A DNA stretch of 32,466 bases from Candidatus Thorarchaeota archaeon (lineage in GTDB: Archaea > Asgardarchaeota > Thorarchaeia > Thorarchaeales > Thorarchaeaceae): contig SOKL01000126.1 in the NCBI GenBank assembly GCA_004376265.1, positions 1 to 32,466 of the forward strand. The letters are read 5' to 3'. This document shows, one piece after another, positions 1-8,394 of the stretch. The first letter of the stretch is position 1, and each line of letters opens with the position of its first letter. Under the pieces are notes generated by a model, which ran no database searches, was not told where the DNA came from, and saw only the letters and a program-made list of their open reading frames with translations. The position numbers were made by a program, and so were the translations under genes.

Positions 1-136
1 GGATGTGGAAGTTGGTGACACTGGCTGGAGAAGGGTGGAACAGAGAAATTTCTCGCAGTTATGGTTCACTCACCAATATGTGAGATTTAGGTTATGATTA
101 AATCCAAACCTACTGACTCTGAGAGTGGTCGGTTGT

Positions 137-964
137 CTAGATTTCGTTGAAACGCTCCCGGAGCCAATCTACTGTGCCGAGGAACAATCCCTCTATACTA
201 TAGACGTCAGACTCACGTAGATATGCACACTTGTTCTCAAAGAGAGGTCCATAAAAATCTGATGTGGAATAATTGACTGGAACCCCGTAAAACATCTCAT
301 TGAAACTTGGTAGAGTAATCATCGTACAATCAGTATCATCAGGATTTTCGAGTATACCCACATTTTGTCGCGCGCAGTTCTTGTCCAGTTTAGATTGAAT
401 GATAACTGGTATGATTCCGCCAAATCTTCGTCTCGATGAGCGTCCAATCTCAGGAACTGATGCATCTCGAAATCGACGAATCGTTGGATGATTATGTCCC
501 ACAACAATCAGTTTTGCATCAAGAACATCGGTTGACGGCCAAGAATGTCCATGTAATAGTCCGACATTTTCATCTCGAGATCCTACGACAATTCCGTGGA
601 CATCAGTGAGTATAACATCTCGTGGAAGGAGTGCTCCTAGGTCACCATCATGATTGCCCGGAATAACCGTGGTTTCAACAATTTCCACCAAGTTCGCCAT
701 GAATTCTGGTAATATCTCCCAGTTATAGAAGCTGTCAGCAATGATTGTGTGCTTTACATCTCCAATGATGTATAGATAAGATACGTTATACTTTGTCACT
801 AAATTCTCTATTCTCTGAAGTATAACAGGATGTTGGGGAGGGAATTCAACACCTTTTTCCTGTGAGATAGTTTCTTCGAATCCGAGATGAATATCTGAGA
901 TTAGTAGTATAGTTGCATCATCACGACTGATAATCAGTCCTCTATCATCGAATATTGACTCCAT
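137..964 (-). CDS. ICC-like metallophosphoesterase
   Basis: 275 aa ORF with calcineurin-like motifs: LLISDIHLG, IIGDVKH, IPGNHDGD, LLHGHSWP, IVVGHNHP. Confidence 0.85.
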   Translation of the reverse strand: MESIFDDRGLIISRDDATILLISDIHLGFEETISQEKGVEFPPQHPVILQRIENLVTKYNVSYLYIIGDVKHTIIADSFYNWEILPEFMANLVEIVETTVIPGNHDGDLGALLPRDVILTDVHGIVVGSRDENVGLLHGHSWPSTDVLDAKLIVVGHNHPTIRRFRDASVPEIGRSSRRRFGGIIPVIIQSKLDKNCARQNVGILENPDDTDCTMITLPSFNEMFYGVPVNYSTSDFYGPLFENKCAYLRESDVYSIEGLFLGTVDWLRERFNEI

Positions 965-1019
965 CGCTGTATCGATATCAAATATACAACATTTTAACCT
1001 CGTTATACCAGAAAATTGA

Positions 1020-1412
1020 ATGAGAATTATGTCACTTCCACAAACTGAGATAACAAGACTGTCTCAAAAAGATCTCACCCAGAGTGATATCGAGTATTTC
1101 CGTAACAAATACGGAAAGAAGTTCGTGCGTGCCCTTAGAGCGGTCGAGGAGGGTAAAGTAGTCAAGTACCACTTTCTCCCCAGTGAATCGGAAACATGGA
1201 TTGTGAAAGGCCGTCGTCAATATCTGGTCATACCTGAACTATACTGTACATGCAGGAGTTTCTATCAAGAGGTCGTCATCTCACGTGAAATCAACTTGTG
1301 CTACCACCTTTTGGCACAAAGGATTGCTGAGATTCGTGAACAGTATCAGGATCAAGAATCCACTGATACAGAAAGACGACAACTCTTTGTTGAGTGGCGT
1401 AGAACTGATTGA
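1020..1412 (+). CDS. SWIM zinc-finger protein, SWS1/Shu2-like
   Basis: 130 aa; CTCRSFYQEVVISREINLCYHLLA matches the SWIM pattern CxC..n..CxHxxA of the SWS1/Shu2 subgroup. Confidence 0.7.
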   Translation: MRIMSLPQTEITRLSQKDLTQSDIEYFRNKYGKKFVRALRAVEEGKVVKYHFLPSESETWIVKGRRQYLVIPELYCTCRSFYQEVVISREINLCYHLLAQRIAEIREQYQDQESTDTERRQLFVEWRRTD

Positions 1413-1495
1413 CCATAAGCGTGTTATGAGGATAACTTTAAAACATGGTCCAAGGTCAGGCACGCTGACTGAGCCGAAAGGTCGGGTACATCAAA

Positions 1496-2593
1496 ATGAA
1501 GCAGCTCAGGAATACTACTAGAGTTCTTGCAACAGTAATCACTATGATGATTCTTCTATCTAGTATGCAGAGCATCGTTAGTGGTCAGTCTAATTTAGAC
1601 CCAATAGTTGTGCTCTACGATGCAAGCCATAACCAACAGTACGCTGCAGATGACGAAGATCGCGGACTCAAGCTGATGCTTGACATGGTCAATGCATCAA
1701 CAAAGTATGATCTCCGTGTCAATGACGATGATGAGCTGACTGATGTACTGCTCAATGATGTTGATATTCTCATTATAGCTGCTCCTGATGAGGGTTCACC
1801 TTTCACTGAAGATGAGGCAAACGGAATAGCTGAGATGCTTGCCAATGGGAGCTCATTGTTTGTCTTAGGTGATCCCGTTATTGGGGAAAACTCTAATTAC
1901 TGGGCTGAAGCACTCATGCAAGATTTGGGAGAGAATGATGCAGTAAACAATTTTCTAGATGCTATCAATGTAACTAGTGTTCGATTCAGTCTCAATGAAT
2001 CTGGCTTTTCTGAAATATATGGAGATATAATGTTCGATAACGAGCATACTGTGTTTAATGAAACTTACCCTTGGATGATACGACTAGATACTAGTACTTG
2101 GGACACAAGTCATCCGATTTTCCGAAACATCAATGACCTCTATACCATGACAGCTACTTTAAAGCCGCTCGAATTAGCCAGTGGAATTGCTAGAGGCTAC
2201 GAGAGTACTTTTGCTCAATTCAAGAGGGACTTCAACAGCTGGGGTAACTATTCACACCCGAATATGACACTTGCAGATTTTGAACAGAATCCACTCTCCT
2301 TTTCTGCTATCAATGGAACATTTCCATCATGGATGTCTGCTTTCGAGTATGACGCTAGTCGGATTGTCATCGCAGGTTCTACTCTCATGTTCACAGGGCG
2401 AGACCTTGATTATCCACAAACCGATTTGAAATGGTTCTACATGGGTGACAATGCACGGCTCTTCATGAATATCATAGACTGGTTGACCGAAGATTTTGCT
2501 GCAGCGCCTAGCGCTGTTATCCCCTTAGCAATCATATCATCTGTAGTACTAGCCATAGGTGTAGTCTTCTACCTATTCAAGAAGGTACGGTAA
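1496..2593 (+). CDS. Secreted, membrane-anchored protein with a GIFT/DUF4350-like domain
   Basis: N-terminal signal-like segment (RVLATVITMMILLSSMQSIVSG), C-terminal TM helix plus KKVR; DVDILIIAAPDEGSPFTEDEANGIAEMLANGSSLFVLGDP resembles the GldG/IFT52-type fold; many N-x-S/T sequons. Confidence 0.55.
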   Translation: MKQLRNTTRVLATVITMMILLSSMQSIVSGQSNLDPIVVLYDASHNQQYAADDEDRGLKLMLDMVNASTKYDLRVNDDDELTDVLLNDVDILIIAAPDEGSPFTEDEANGIAEMLANGSSLFVLGDPVIGENSNYWAEALMQDLGENDAVNNFLDAINVTSVRFSLNESGFSEIYGDIMFDNEHTVFNETYPWMIRLDTSTWDTSHPIFRNINDLYTMTATLKPLELASGIARGYESTFAQFKRDFNSWGNYSHPNMTLADFEQNPLSFSAINGTFPSWMSAFEYDASRIVIAGSTLMFTGRDLDYPQTDLKWFYMGDNARLFMNIIDWLTEDFAAAPSAVIPLAIISSVVLAIGVVFYLFKKVR

Positions 2594-3212
2594 AAGCCCA
2601 CTCTGGGCTATCCACTTCCTGTTCACTAAGGAGAGAATCAATTGTTTCAATGAGTTCCCTCATTCCAGATCTTTTCAGAGCAGACGCCACAATCACATTT
2701 GGCTTTAAAGATGGAACTGCTTCTTTGAGTCTGTCCACCAAGAACTGCAACTCGATAGCGAGCTTTCGTTTTTTCACTTTGTCGCTCTTATTTGCTAAAA
2801 TAATCACTCGAGGTGATATTTCGGAGAGAAAGCTATAGAACTCAACGTCTATTGGAATCTCGCCTCGCGAGGACCACCTCTCAAATATCTCTCTGAAGAG
2901 GGAGATGTCAATAATCAATACTGACATAGCCAACTGATCACTCCACGACTCTAATTTTTGAATGATATTGACCTTGTTTTCTTCAATAGTGGTCTTACTC
3001 TGCCCTGCCATATATCCAAAACCAGGTATGTCTACAATTGTGATTGGTCCGAAATCTATCATTAATTCCCAACGAGTACTACCAGGTTTTTTCCCTACAC
3101 GCACCTTTTTTCCAGTGAGAGCTCGAATTGTGCTGCTTTTCCCAACATTGCTTCTTCCAGCAAACACAATCATTGGTTTTTTGGATTTACCAATACTGCC
3201 TAGTTCTTTCAT
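2577..3212 (-). CDS. engB: EngB-type GTP-binding protein
   Basis: G1 GRSNVGKSS, G3 DIPGFGY, G4 NKSDK; EngB-like length (211 aa). Confidence 0.85.
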   Translation of the reverse strand: MKELGSIGKSKKPMIVFAGRSNVGKSSTIRALTGKKVRVGKKPGSTRWELMIDFGPITIVDIPGFGYMAGQSKTTIEENKVNIIQKLESWSDQLAMSVLIIDISLFREIFERWSSRGEIPIDVEFYSFLSEISPRVIILANKSDKVKKRKLAIELQFLVDRLKEAVPSLKPNVIVASALKRSGMRELIETIDSLLSEQEVDSPEWAFTVPS

Positions 3213-6027
3213 ACTGAAGTTCTCCCTTGGCTATCTCTCTAAGGATCTCAAGCCGGTCTTTCAATCTCGGTTTTAGAGTCCGTGCAGCGGTCGTTGCTCC
3301 AATACCTCGTCCTGCTAAGACCATCAGAGCAGTCTTTCCATATCTGGAAACGAGTTCTGCAGTGAGTGCAGCAGCTTTGTGTTCCTTTGCCTCATCCTTT
3401 GTGAGTGTTTCGCCACGTTTACGTTTGGCAACAATCTTTAGAATATCATTCCTTGTTGGTGAAGTTGCAGCAATCATTGTAGATTCACATTTCGGACATG
3501 TGACACTATCCTCCAGTGTAGATAAAGTCCGAACAGAATTCCAATGTTCTTCAGCCATGCAGACCAGTCGGAATTTCTTGGAGAGGAGACGTTCTTCCAT
3601 CATTCGAAGTACTTCATCCTCATCGGTTATCTCTCCCATTACTTCAAATCTTGTCTTCTCCTCTATGATCAACCGTGCTAGTGGTGATGGAGTATCAGTT
3701 ACTATTGAATGAACTTTGAGTCTTCCTTTTGAATATCTGTCAAATATGTCCATAGCCCTTTTCTCATCCATCTTATCATACAGAACCTCTCTCATAGCTT
3801 CTTGAAAAACTGGTGTGCCTTCAAAGGACTTAATCAGGTATTTGACAGGAATCTCCATTGGTTTTGCATCTTTGCGAATTACGTCCATTCGTCTTGCTAC
3901 ATGAATAAATCGTGAAGCAAAATTCTGGGTGTGCTTCATTGCTAACCGGAGGATGACTGAAACTTGTTGTCCTGTATAATCTTGGAGGACATCGATGACC
4001 CATTTTGGATCTATTCTTTTCCCCGCTGTGAAGAGGATACGGTATGGGTCTCTTTCAACAGCTACTTCAACTCCAAAACGTGTTGTCAAAAGGGAGGCGA
4101 TAATTATCCCTAAGGCTTCGTTGACCTTTGTTCCAAGAGGAGCATGTAAGACCAATCCTGAAGGGAATTCTTCTAGAACAAACAGATTTTCCGAGGGAAG
4201 CTTCTCTAAGATGTCTTTGCTTGTTCTCAGGGTTTCTTGAAGGTGATGATGTGCTTCCTTTGATATTCCATACTCTTGGATTAACCATTTACCGACATCC
4301 TTTGGGTTCATATCCAATACAGAGTTCCACATCTTTGCTACTTCCGTAGCAACCTCAAAGGGAACTGGAATCATCTCTCCTACCCATCGGGGGGCTTCAC
4401 TATCTGTACCTGAGGCTGGCGCACATAACACCTCACCGGTTTCATCATCAATATTGACTACATTCCAAGGCCTACCCCTGATTACAAAAACTGAACCAGT
4501 TTCAACATTAGATGAAACGAAGTCCTCGTCAAGCACCCCGATGGACGTACGTGTGGTTATATCCACAGCATTCACTTGCCTCACATCAGGAATGGTGCTC
4601 AAACGATTATAGTAAAAAATTCGTGTTCTTGCACCTCTCGTAACCTCAGACCCAACAATCTCCAGTATCCTTCGACCTTCAAGAAAATTAAGAAGCTGGG
4701 TAAGTTCATCAATGGTAACCTGTGCAAATGGGTATGCTGAGTTTATAATCTTCAGGAGTTCATTCTTGTCGATTTGGTTAGTATCTAATAGAATTCCTGC
4801 AATCTGATGACTAAGGACATCCCATGATTTCAGAGGTATCTTCGCGTTTTCGACCTTGTTCTGCTTCGCGCGTCTGAGAATCACTCCAGATTCAGTGATA
4901 TCATCAAGATTCACTGTGGCTATCACGACTCCTTTCGAGGATCTTCCTATGCTATGACCTGATCGACCACTCCTTTGCAATAGTCTAGATACCTCCCTTG
5001 GTGAGGAATATTGAACCACTAAGTCTGCTTGTCCAATATCAATTCCAAGTTCTAGACTCGAAGTTGCGATGATTGCCTTCGAAACCCCAGTCTTGAGTCT
5101 ATCCTCCGCTGAAAGTCGCGCTGTTTTAGAGAGCGAACCATGATGAACGTCAAAATCATATGGCGGCTTGATAATCCGCATCTTTGCTCCAAGCACCTCA
5201 GAGAATGATCGCGTATTAGTGAACACAATAACCGATTGATGATTATTGATGAGTTCTATGATTGCTTCCAATCTTGCAACAGAGTGTGGGGGATAGGATA
5301 TCTTCTTGGCAAGTTGTATGTGACTGTCCGTAGGTTCTGGCATTGTCACTTTGAGATCCATCTGACGTTTACCATACCCGGCCCAGAGTGTCTTGACAGC
5401 TTTACTACCTCCTAGGAGAGAAGCCACCTCTTTTGGATTTCCAACAGTAGCAGAGAGACCAATACGTCGTACTGGAGTTCCCACTACACGCTCAAGCCTT
5501 TCTAGACCCAGACTAAGCTGTGTGCCCCTCTTGCTGTCCGCAAGATCATGAACCTCGTCAACAATAACAGCAAAAACCGTTCTGAGATGATACCTCAATC
5601 TTTTTCCGGGTAATATTGCCTGCAATGTTTCTGGAGTGATAATCAGTAGATTTGGAGGATTGATTGCTTGTTTTCTTCGTGCATATTGGGTGGTGTCACC
5701 ATGACGTACAGCAACAGAGAGTCCAAGATGATTACATAGTTCTTCAATTCTCTTGAAGACATCACGATTCAAAGCTTTCAAAGGTGTAATGTATAGAATA
5801 TAGAAACCAAATAGATCCTTAATTTTTTTCATCTTCTGTAGATGATGTAATAGGGGTAGTAGTACAGCTTCGGTCTTACCGCTTCCAGTTGGCGCTAATA
5901 ACAGTGCGTTTTCACTCGTTTCGAGCAAGTGGGGAATAGCTTTCTCTTGAATAGGTGTGAACTGGGTTATTCCATGCCTACTAAGAAAACCAGCAATCTC
6001 CTTACTCAGAGGGGCAAACTCACTCAT
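3187..6027 (-). CDS. Lhr-type large DEAD/H-box ATP-dependent helicase
   Basis: Q-motif FTPIQEKAIP, Walker A APTGSGKT, DEVH box, SAT motif (GLSATVGNP), QRSGRSGHS; 946 aa with Lhr-like C-terminal extension. Confidence 0.88.
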   Translation of the reverse strand: MSEFAPLSKEIAGFLSRHGITQFTPIQEKAIPHLLETSENALLLAPTGSGKTEAVLLPLLHHLQKMKKIKDLFGFYILYITPLKALNRDVFKRIEELCNHLGLSVAVRHGDTTQYARRKQAINPPNLLIITPETLQAILPGKRLRYHLRTVFAVIVDEVHDLADSKRGTQLSLGLERLERVVGTPVRRIGLSATVGNPKEVASLLGGSKAVKTLWAGYGKRQMDLKVTMPEPTDSHIQLAKKISYPPHSVARLEAIIELINNHQSVIVFTNTRSFSEVLGAKMRIIKPPYDFDVHHGSLSKTARLSAEDRLKTGVSKAIIATSSLELGIDIGQADLVVQYSSPREVSRLLQRSGRSGHSIGRSSKGVVIATVNLDDITESGVILRRAKQNKVENAKIPLKSWDVLSHQIAGILLDTNQIDKNELLKIINSAYPFAQVTIDELTQLLNFLEGRRILEIVGSEVTRGARTRIFYYNRLSTIPDVRQVNAVDITTRTSIGVLDEDFVSSNVETGSVFVIRGRPWNVVNIDDETGEVLCAPASGTDSEAPRWVGEMIPVPFEVATEVAKMWNSVLDMNPKDVGKWLIQEYGISKEAHHHLQETLRTSKDILEKLPSENLFVLEEFPSGLVLHAPLGTKVNEALGIIIASLLTTRFGVEVAVERDPYRILFTAGKRIDPKWVIDVLQDYTGQQVSVILRLAMKHTQNFASRFIHVARRMDVIRKDAKPMEIPVKYLIKSFEGTPVFQEAMREVLYDKMDEKRAMDIFDRYSKGRLKVHSIVTDTPSPLARLIIEEKTRFEVMGEITDEDEVLRMMEERLLSKKFRLVCMAEEHWNSVRTLSTLEDSVTCPKCESTMIAATSPTRNDILKIVAKRKRGETLTKDEAKEHKAAALTAELVSRYGKTALMVLAGRGIGATTAARTLKPRLKDRLEILREIAKGELQYERTRQYW

Positions 6028-6039
6028 CTAGTCGACGTC

Positions 6040-6267
6040 CTATCTCTTAAGGTGTCGACATTCATTAATCAAGATGCGTATATCAGTCCTAAAGGTCACC
6101 TCTGTTTCTTCCATTTTCTCTTCCAGTTTGTGAATTATGGAATCCAGAGAGTCTGCTTTCTTGTCAATTTCATCAACAAGTGCTTTAATCTCATCAAGAT
6201 TGGAGATGTGTGGTGAAACTCTTTCAAGAGCAATCTGTAGAATTGAACTTATCATCGGGAACACCAT
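6040..6267 (-). CDS. Small coiled-coil protein of unknown function
   Basis: 75 aa, heptad-like LDSIIHKLEEKMEETE; lies 12 nt upstream of the Lhr helicase start on the same strand. Confidence 0.55.
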   Translation of the reverse strand: MVFPMISSILQIALERVSPHISNLDEIKALVDEIDKKADSLDSIIHKLEEKMEETEVTFRTDIRILINECRHLKR

Positions 6268-6275
6268 CCCGCTCT

Positions 6276-6395
6276 CTACTCTTCGTCTTCCTCACCATAG
6301 ATCATGTAACCCATCGTGAGAAGTAGAGCAACGATACCCATTGCAGCTAGTATGATATACAAAACGGAAATAATGGCGTCGCCTTGAATCTGCAT
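6276..6395 (-). CDS. 39-aa single-TM micropeptide
   Basis: Reverse-strand translation MQIQGDAIISVLYIILAAMGIVALLLTMGYMIYGEEDEE*; one hydrophobic helix and acidic tail; stop is 8 nt upstream of the next gene. Absent from the ORF track (below length cut-off). Confidence 0.5.
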   Translation of the reverse strand: MQIQGDAIISVLYIILAAMGIVALLLTMGYMIYGEEDEE

Positions 6396-6461
6396 TAGAA
6401 TCCCGTGCCCTCGGACTGAGTCCACTTATAATCATTACTGAATGTTAGGCGTTGTACTGCA

Positions 6462-6713
6462 TCAAACTTCGGCTTTCTTTTCTTCATAGAATCTATCTAT
6501 GAAAGAGCCATAGATGTCGACCTGTTCAGTCAGTGGGTTGACCTCATCAATGGTCATCTCCAACCCGCATGATCCGCATTTCACAGTTGCCATACCATTA
6601 TCGCGATAGAGCTCAATCTTGATAGCTGTGTTCCCACAATCTGGACATGGATATACATCTGGAATGCGCTTCTGTGGTCGTCGATTTACTTTTTGTCGTC
6701 TTCTTCTTCCCAT
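6462..6713 (-). CDS. Transcription elongation factor Elf1-like zinc protein
   Basis: MGRRRRQK basic N-terminus, CPDCG...CGSCG zinc ribbon, 83 aa: Elf1-type layout. Confidence 0.8.
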   Translation of the reverse strand: MGRRRRQKVNRRPQKRIPDVYPCPDCGNTAIKIELYRDNGMATVKCGSCGLEMTIDEVNPLTEQVDIYGSFIDRFYEEKKAEV

Positions 6714-6770
6714 GAGGAATCACCCGATGCCTATTTCACACCAACCAGAGCAAAAGCCCCGAAAGAAATA

Positions 6771-6788
6771 GAGCGGGCTCACCCGCTC
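6771..6788. promoter_or_regulatory. Perfect 7-bp dyad GAGCGGG-CTCA-CCCGCTC in the divergent intergenic region
   Basis: Read directly: GAGCGGG (6771-6777), CTCA, CCCGCTC (6782-6788), just upstream of an A/T-rich TATA-like element. Confidence 0.5.
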
Positions 6789-6790
6789 GG

Positions 6791-6806
6791 ATGCTAATTT
6801 AAGCAT
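6791..6806 (+). promoter_or_regulatory. Putative TATA element within inverted repeat ATGCT-AATTTA-AGCAT
   Basis: Position relative to an ATG at 6874 would suit an archaeal promoter. Confidence 0.35.
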
Positions 6807-6873
6807 TTTGTTGAATGACATTACTATTAATTACGAAGGTTTCTTATTGTTGATTGATTCGTTTCGGCTAACG

Positions 6874-7107
6874 ATGTCAGACTTCTCAAAAAACATTCAG
6901 TGTGTACTCCGGATTCTTGAAAATGCGGATTCATTGACAACAGCAGAAATTCTAGAGATTGCTCATACTGAAGACTATGCAGAACTTTGTAGCGATTGTG
7001 CTGGTGGTGACACCTTCGTTGCTGCAGCAAACCAACTTGTGGCAGATGGATTGATTACTAAGAAGTTCGGCAAGGGAGGCTATCGGTGGCAACTGATTAA
7101 GGACTGA
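6874..7107 (+). CDS. Small winged-helix-like protein with a CxxC motif
   Basis: MSDFSKNIQCVLRILENADSLTTAEILEIAH...LCSDCAGGDTFVAAANQLVADGLITKKFGKGGYRWQLIKD; recognition helix/wing pattern. The ORF-track start (6808) lies too close to the TATA-like element; 6874 is preferred. Confidence 0.6.
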   Translation: MSDFSKNIQCVLRILENADSLTTAEILEIAHTEDYAELCSDCAGGDTFVAAANQLVADGLITKKFGKGGYRWQLIKD

Positions 7108-7112
7108 TTATC

Positions 7113-8354
7113 ATGGATGACTGGACTAAGATCAGAAATGATTTTCCTGCACTTGAACGTACAATCAACGGTCGTCCAGTGGTATACCTAGACAGCGCAT
7201 GTATGGCACTTAAACCTCGACAGGTCATCAACGCCATGAATGAATACTACGAGATGTACCCTGCTTGTGGAGGAAGAAGTATCCACAAATTTGGAGAAGA
7301 AGCATCAAATGCTTACTCTGCAGCCAGGGGTAAATTTGCTAAATTTATCAATGCCGCTGAACAGGATGAATGTATCTGGACTCGAAACGCCACAGAGTCA
7401 CTGAACATTGTTGCCAGTTCAGTCAAACTACCAAAAGGATCCAAGATTATTACTACCTCTCTTGAACATCACAGTGGGTCATTACCATTTGTAGAGAGGG
7501 CTAAAAGAGACGGACATAAATGTGAGATAATCAAAGCCCAACCAGATGGGACCTTTGACATCGAGGATTGGAAGAAGGCGATAGATAACAATACCAGTCT
7601 TATCTCGGTTGTACACTCATCCAATGTTACGGGTACAGTTGCTCCAATGAAAGAGATTGTCGAACTTGCTCACGATCGTGGAGCTAGAGTGATGAGTGAT
7701 GACGCTCAATATGCGCCCCATCATCCATTAGATGTTCAAGCCATAGATGTAGATTTCTCAGCAATGTCCGTCCATAAGATGTGTGGACCCACTGGTATGG
7801 GAGTTCTCTATGGAAAGATGGAACACCTTGAATCAATGGACATGTGTATGTATGGTGGTGACACCGTCAGTGACGTACGATTTGAGAATAACAAAATACT
7901 CCCGGAATATCTACCTCCTCCTGCCAAGTTTGAAGCCGGTCTTCAGAACTATGCAGGTGCAATAGGTGCAGGTGCTGCTGCCGATTACCTTCAGTCAATT
8001 GGAATGCATAAAATCGAGAAACATGAGAGATCGTTACTTGAAATAGCTCTAAAAAGACTGCTAGAAATGGAGCATGTTGACATCCTTGGAACCGATGATA
8101 TCACAATCAAGACTGGGCTTGTAACATTCAATGTTGACACAGTGTCCTCAGCTCACGACGTTGCTACATTCCTAAATGACGAGCTCAACGTCATGGTGAG
8201 ATCGGGTTGGCATTGTGCTGGACCATTTCATTATCAGATGGGCATAGACCCGAAGAAAGGAACCGTACGTGCAAGCTTCTATCTATATAACAACCGTTCA
8301 GATGTTGACGTTTTCCTTAAAGGATTGGGATCTCTCATTGAAGCGAGTTTATAG
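7113..8354 (+). CDS. Cysteine desulfurase, SufS/class V aminotransferase family
   Basis: VYLDSACMALKPRQVI, TRNATESLNIVA, LEHHSGSLPF, SVHKMCGPTGMGVLYGK (PLP lysine), VRSGWHCAGPFH. Confidence 0.88.
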   Translation: MDDWTKIRNDFPALERTINGRPVVYLDSACMALKPRQVINAMNEYYEMYPACGGRSIHKFGEEASNAYSAARGKFAKFINAAEQDECIWTRNATESLNIVASSVKLPKGSKIITTSLEHHSGSLPFVERAKRDGHKCEIIKAQPDGTFDIEDWKKAIDNNTSLISVVHSSNVTGTVAPMKEIVELAHDRGARVMSDDAQYAPHHPLDVQAIDVDFSAMSVHKMCGPTGMGVLYGKMEHLESMDMCMYGGDTVSDVRFENNKILPEYLPPPAKFEAGLQNYAGAIGAGAAADYLQSIGMHKIEKHERSLLEIALKRLLEMEHVDILGTDDITIKTGLVTFNVDTVSSAHDVATFLNDELNVMVRSGWHCAGPFHYQMGIDPKKGTVRASFYLYNNRSDVDVFLKGLGSLIEASL

Positions 8355-8394
8355 AACTCGTATTTCCAATTGCCCATGGTCGCCATGAGTTTGG

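Noticed and set aside
1-97. Open frame 2 at the left edge, ending DVEVGDTGWRRVEQRNFSQLWFTHQYVRFRL*, possibly the 3' end of a gene
   Set aside because: Only 31 codons visible, no recognisable motif, and another frame is also open for a similar length.
1285-1521. 78-aa plus-strand ORF overlapping the SWIM gene and the GIFT-like gene
   Set aside because: Alternate-frame reading of the SWIM gene; the SWIM frame carries the conserved motif.
3227-3712. 161-aa plus-strand ORF
   Set aside because: Antisense to the Lhr-type helicase; low-complexity Ser/Arg-rich translation, typical of a shadow ORF.
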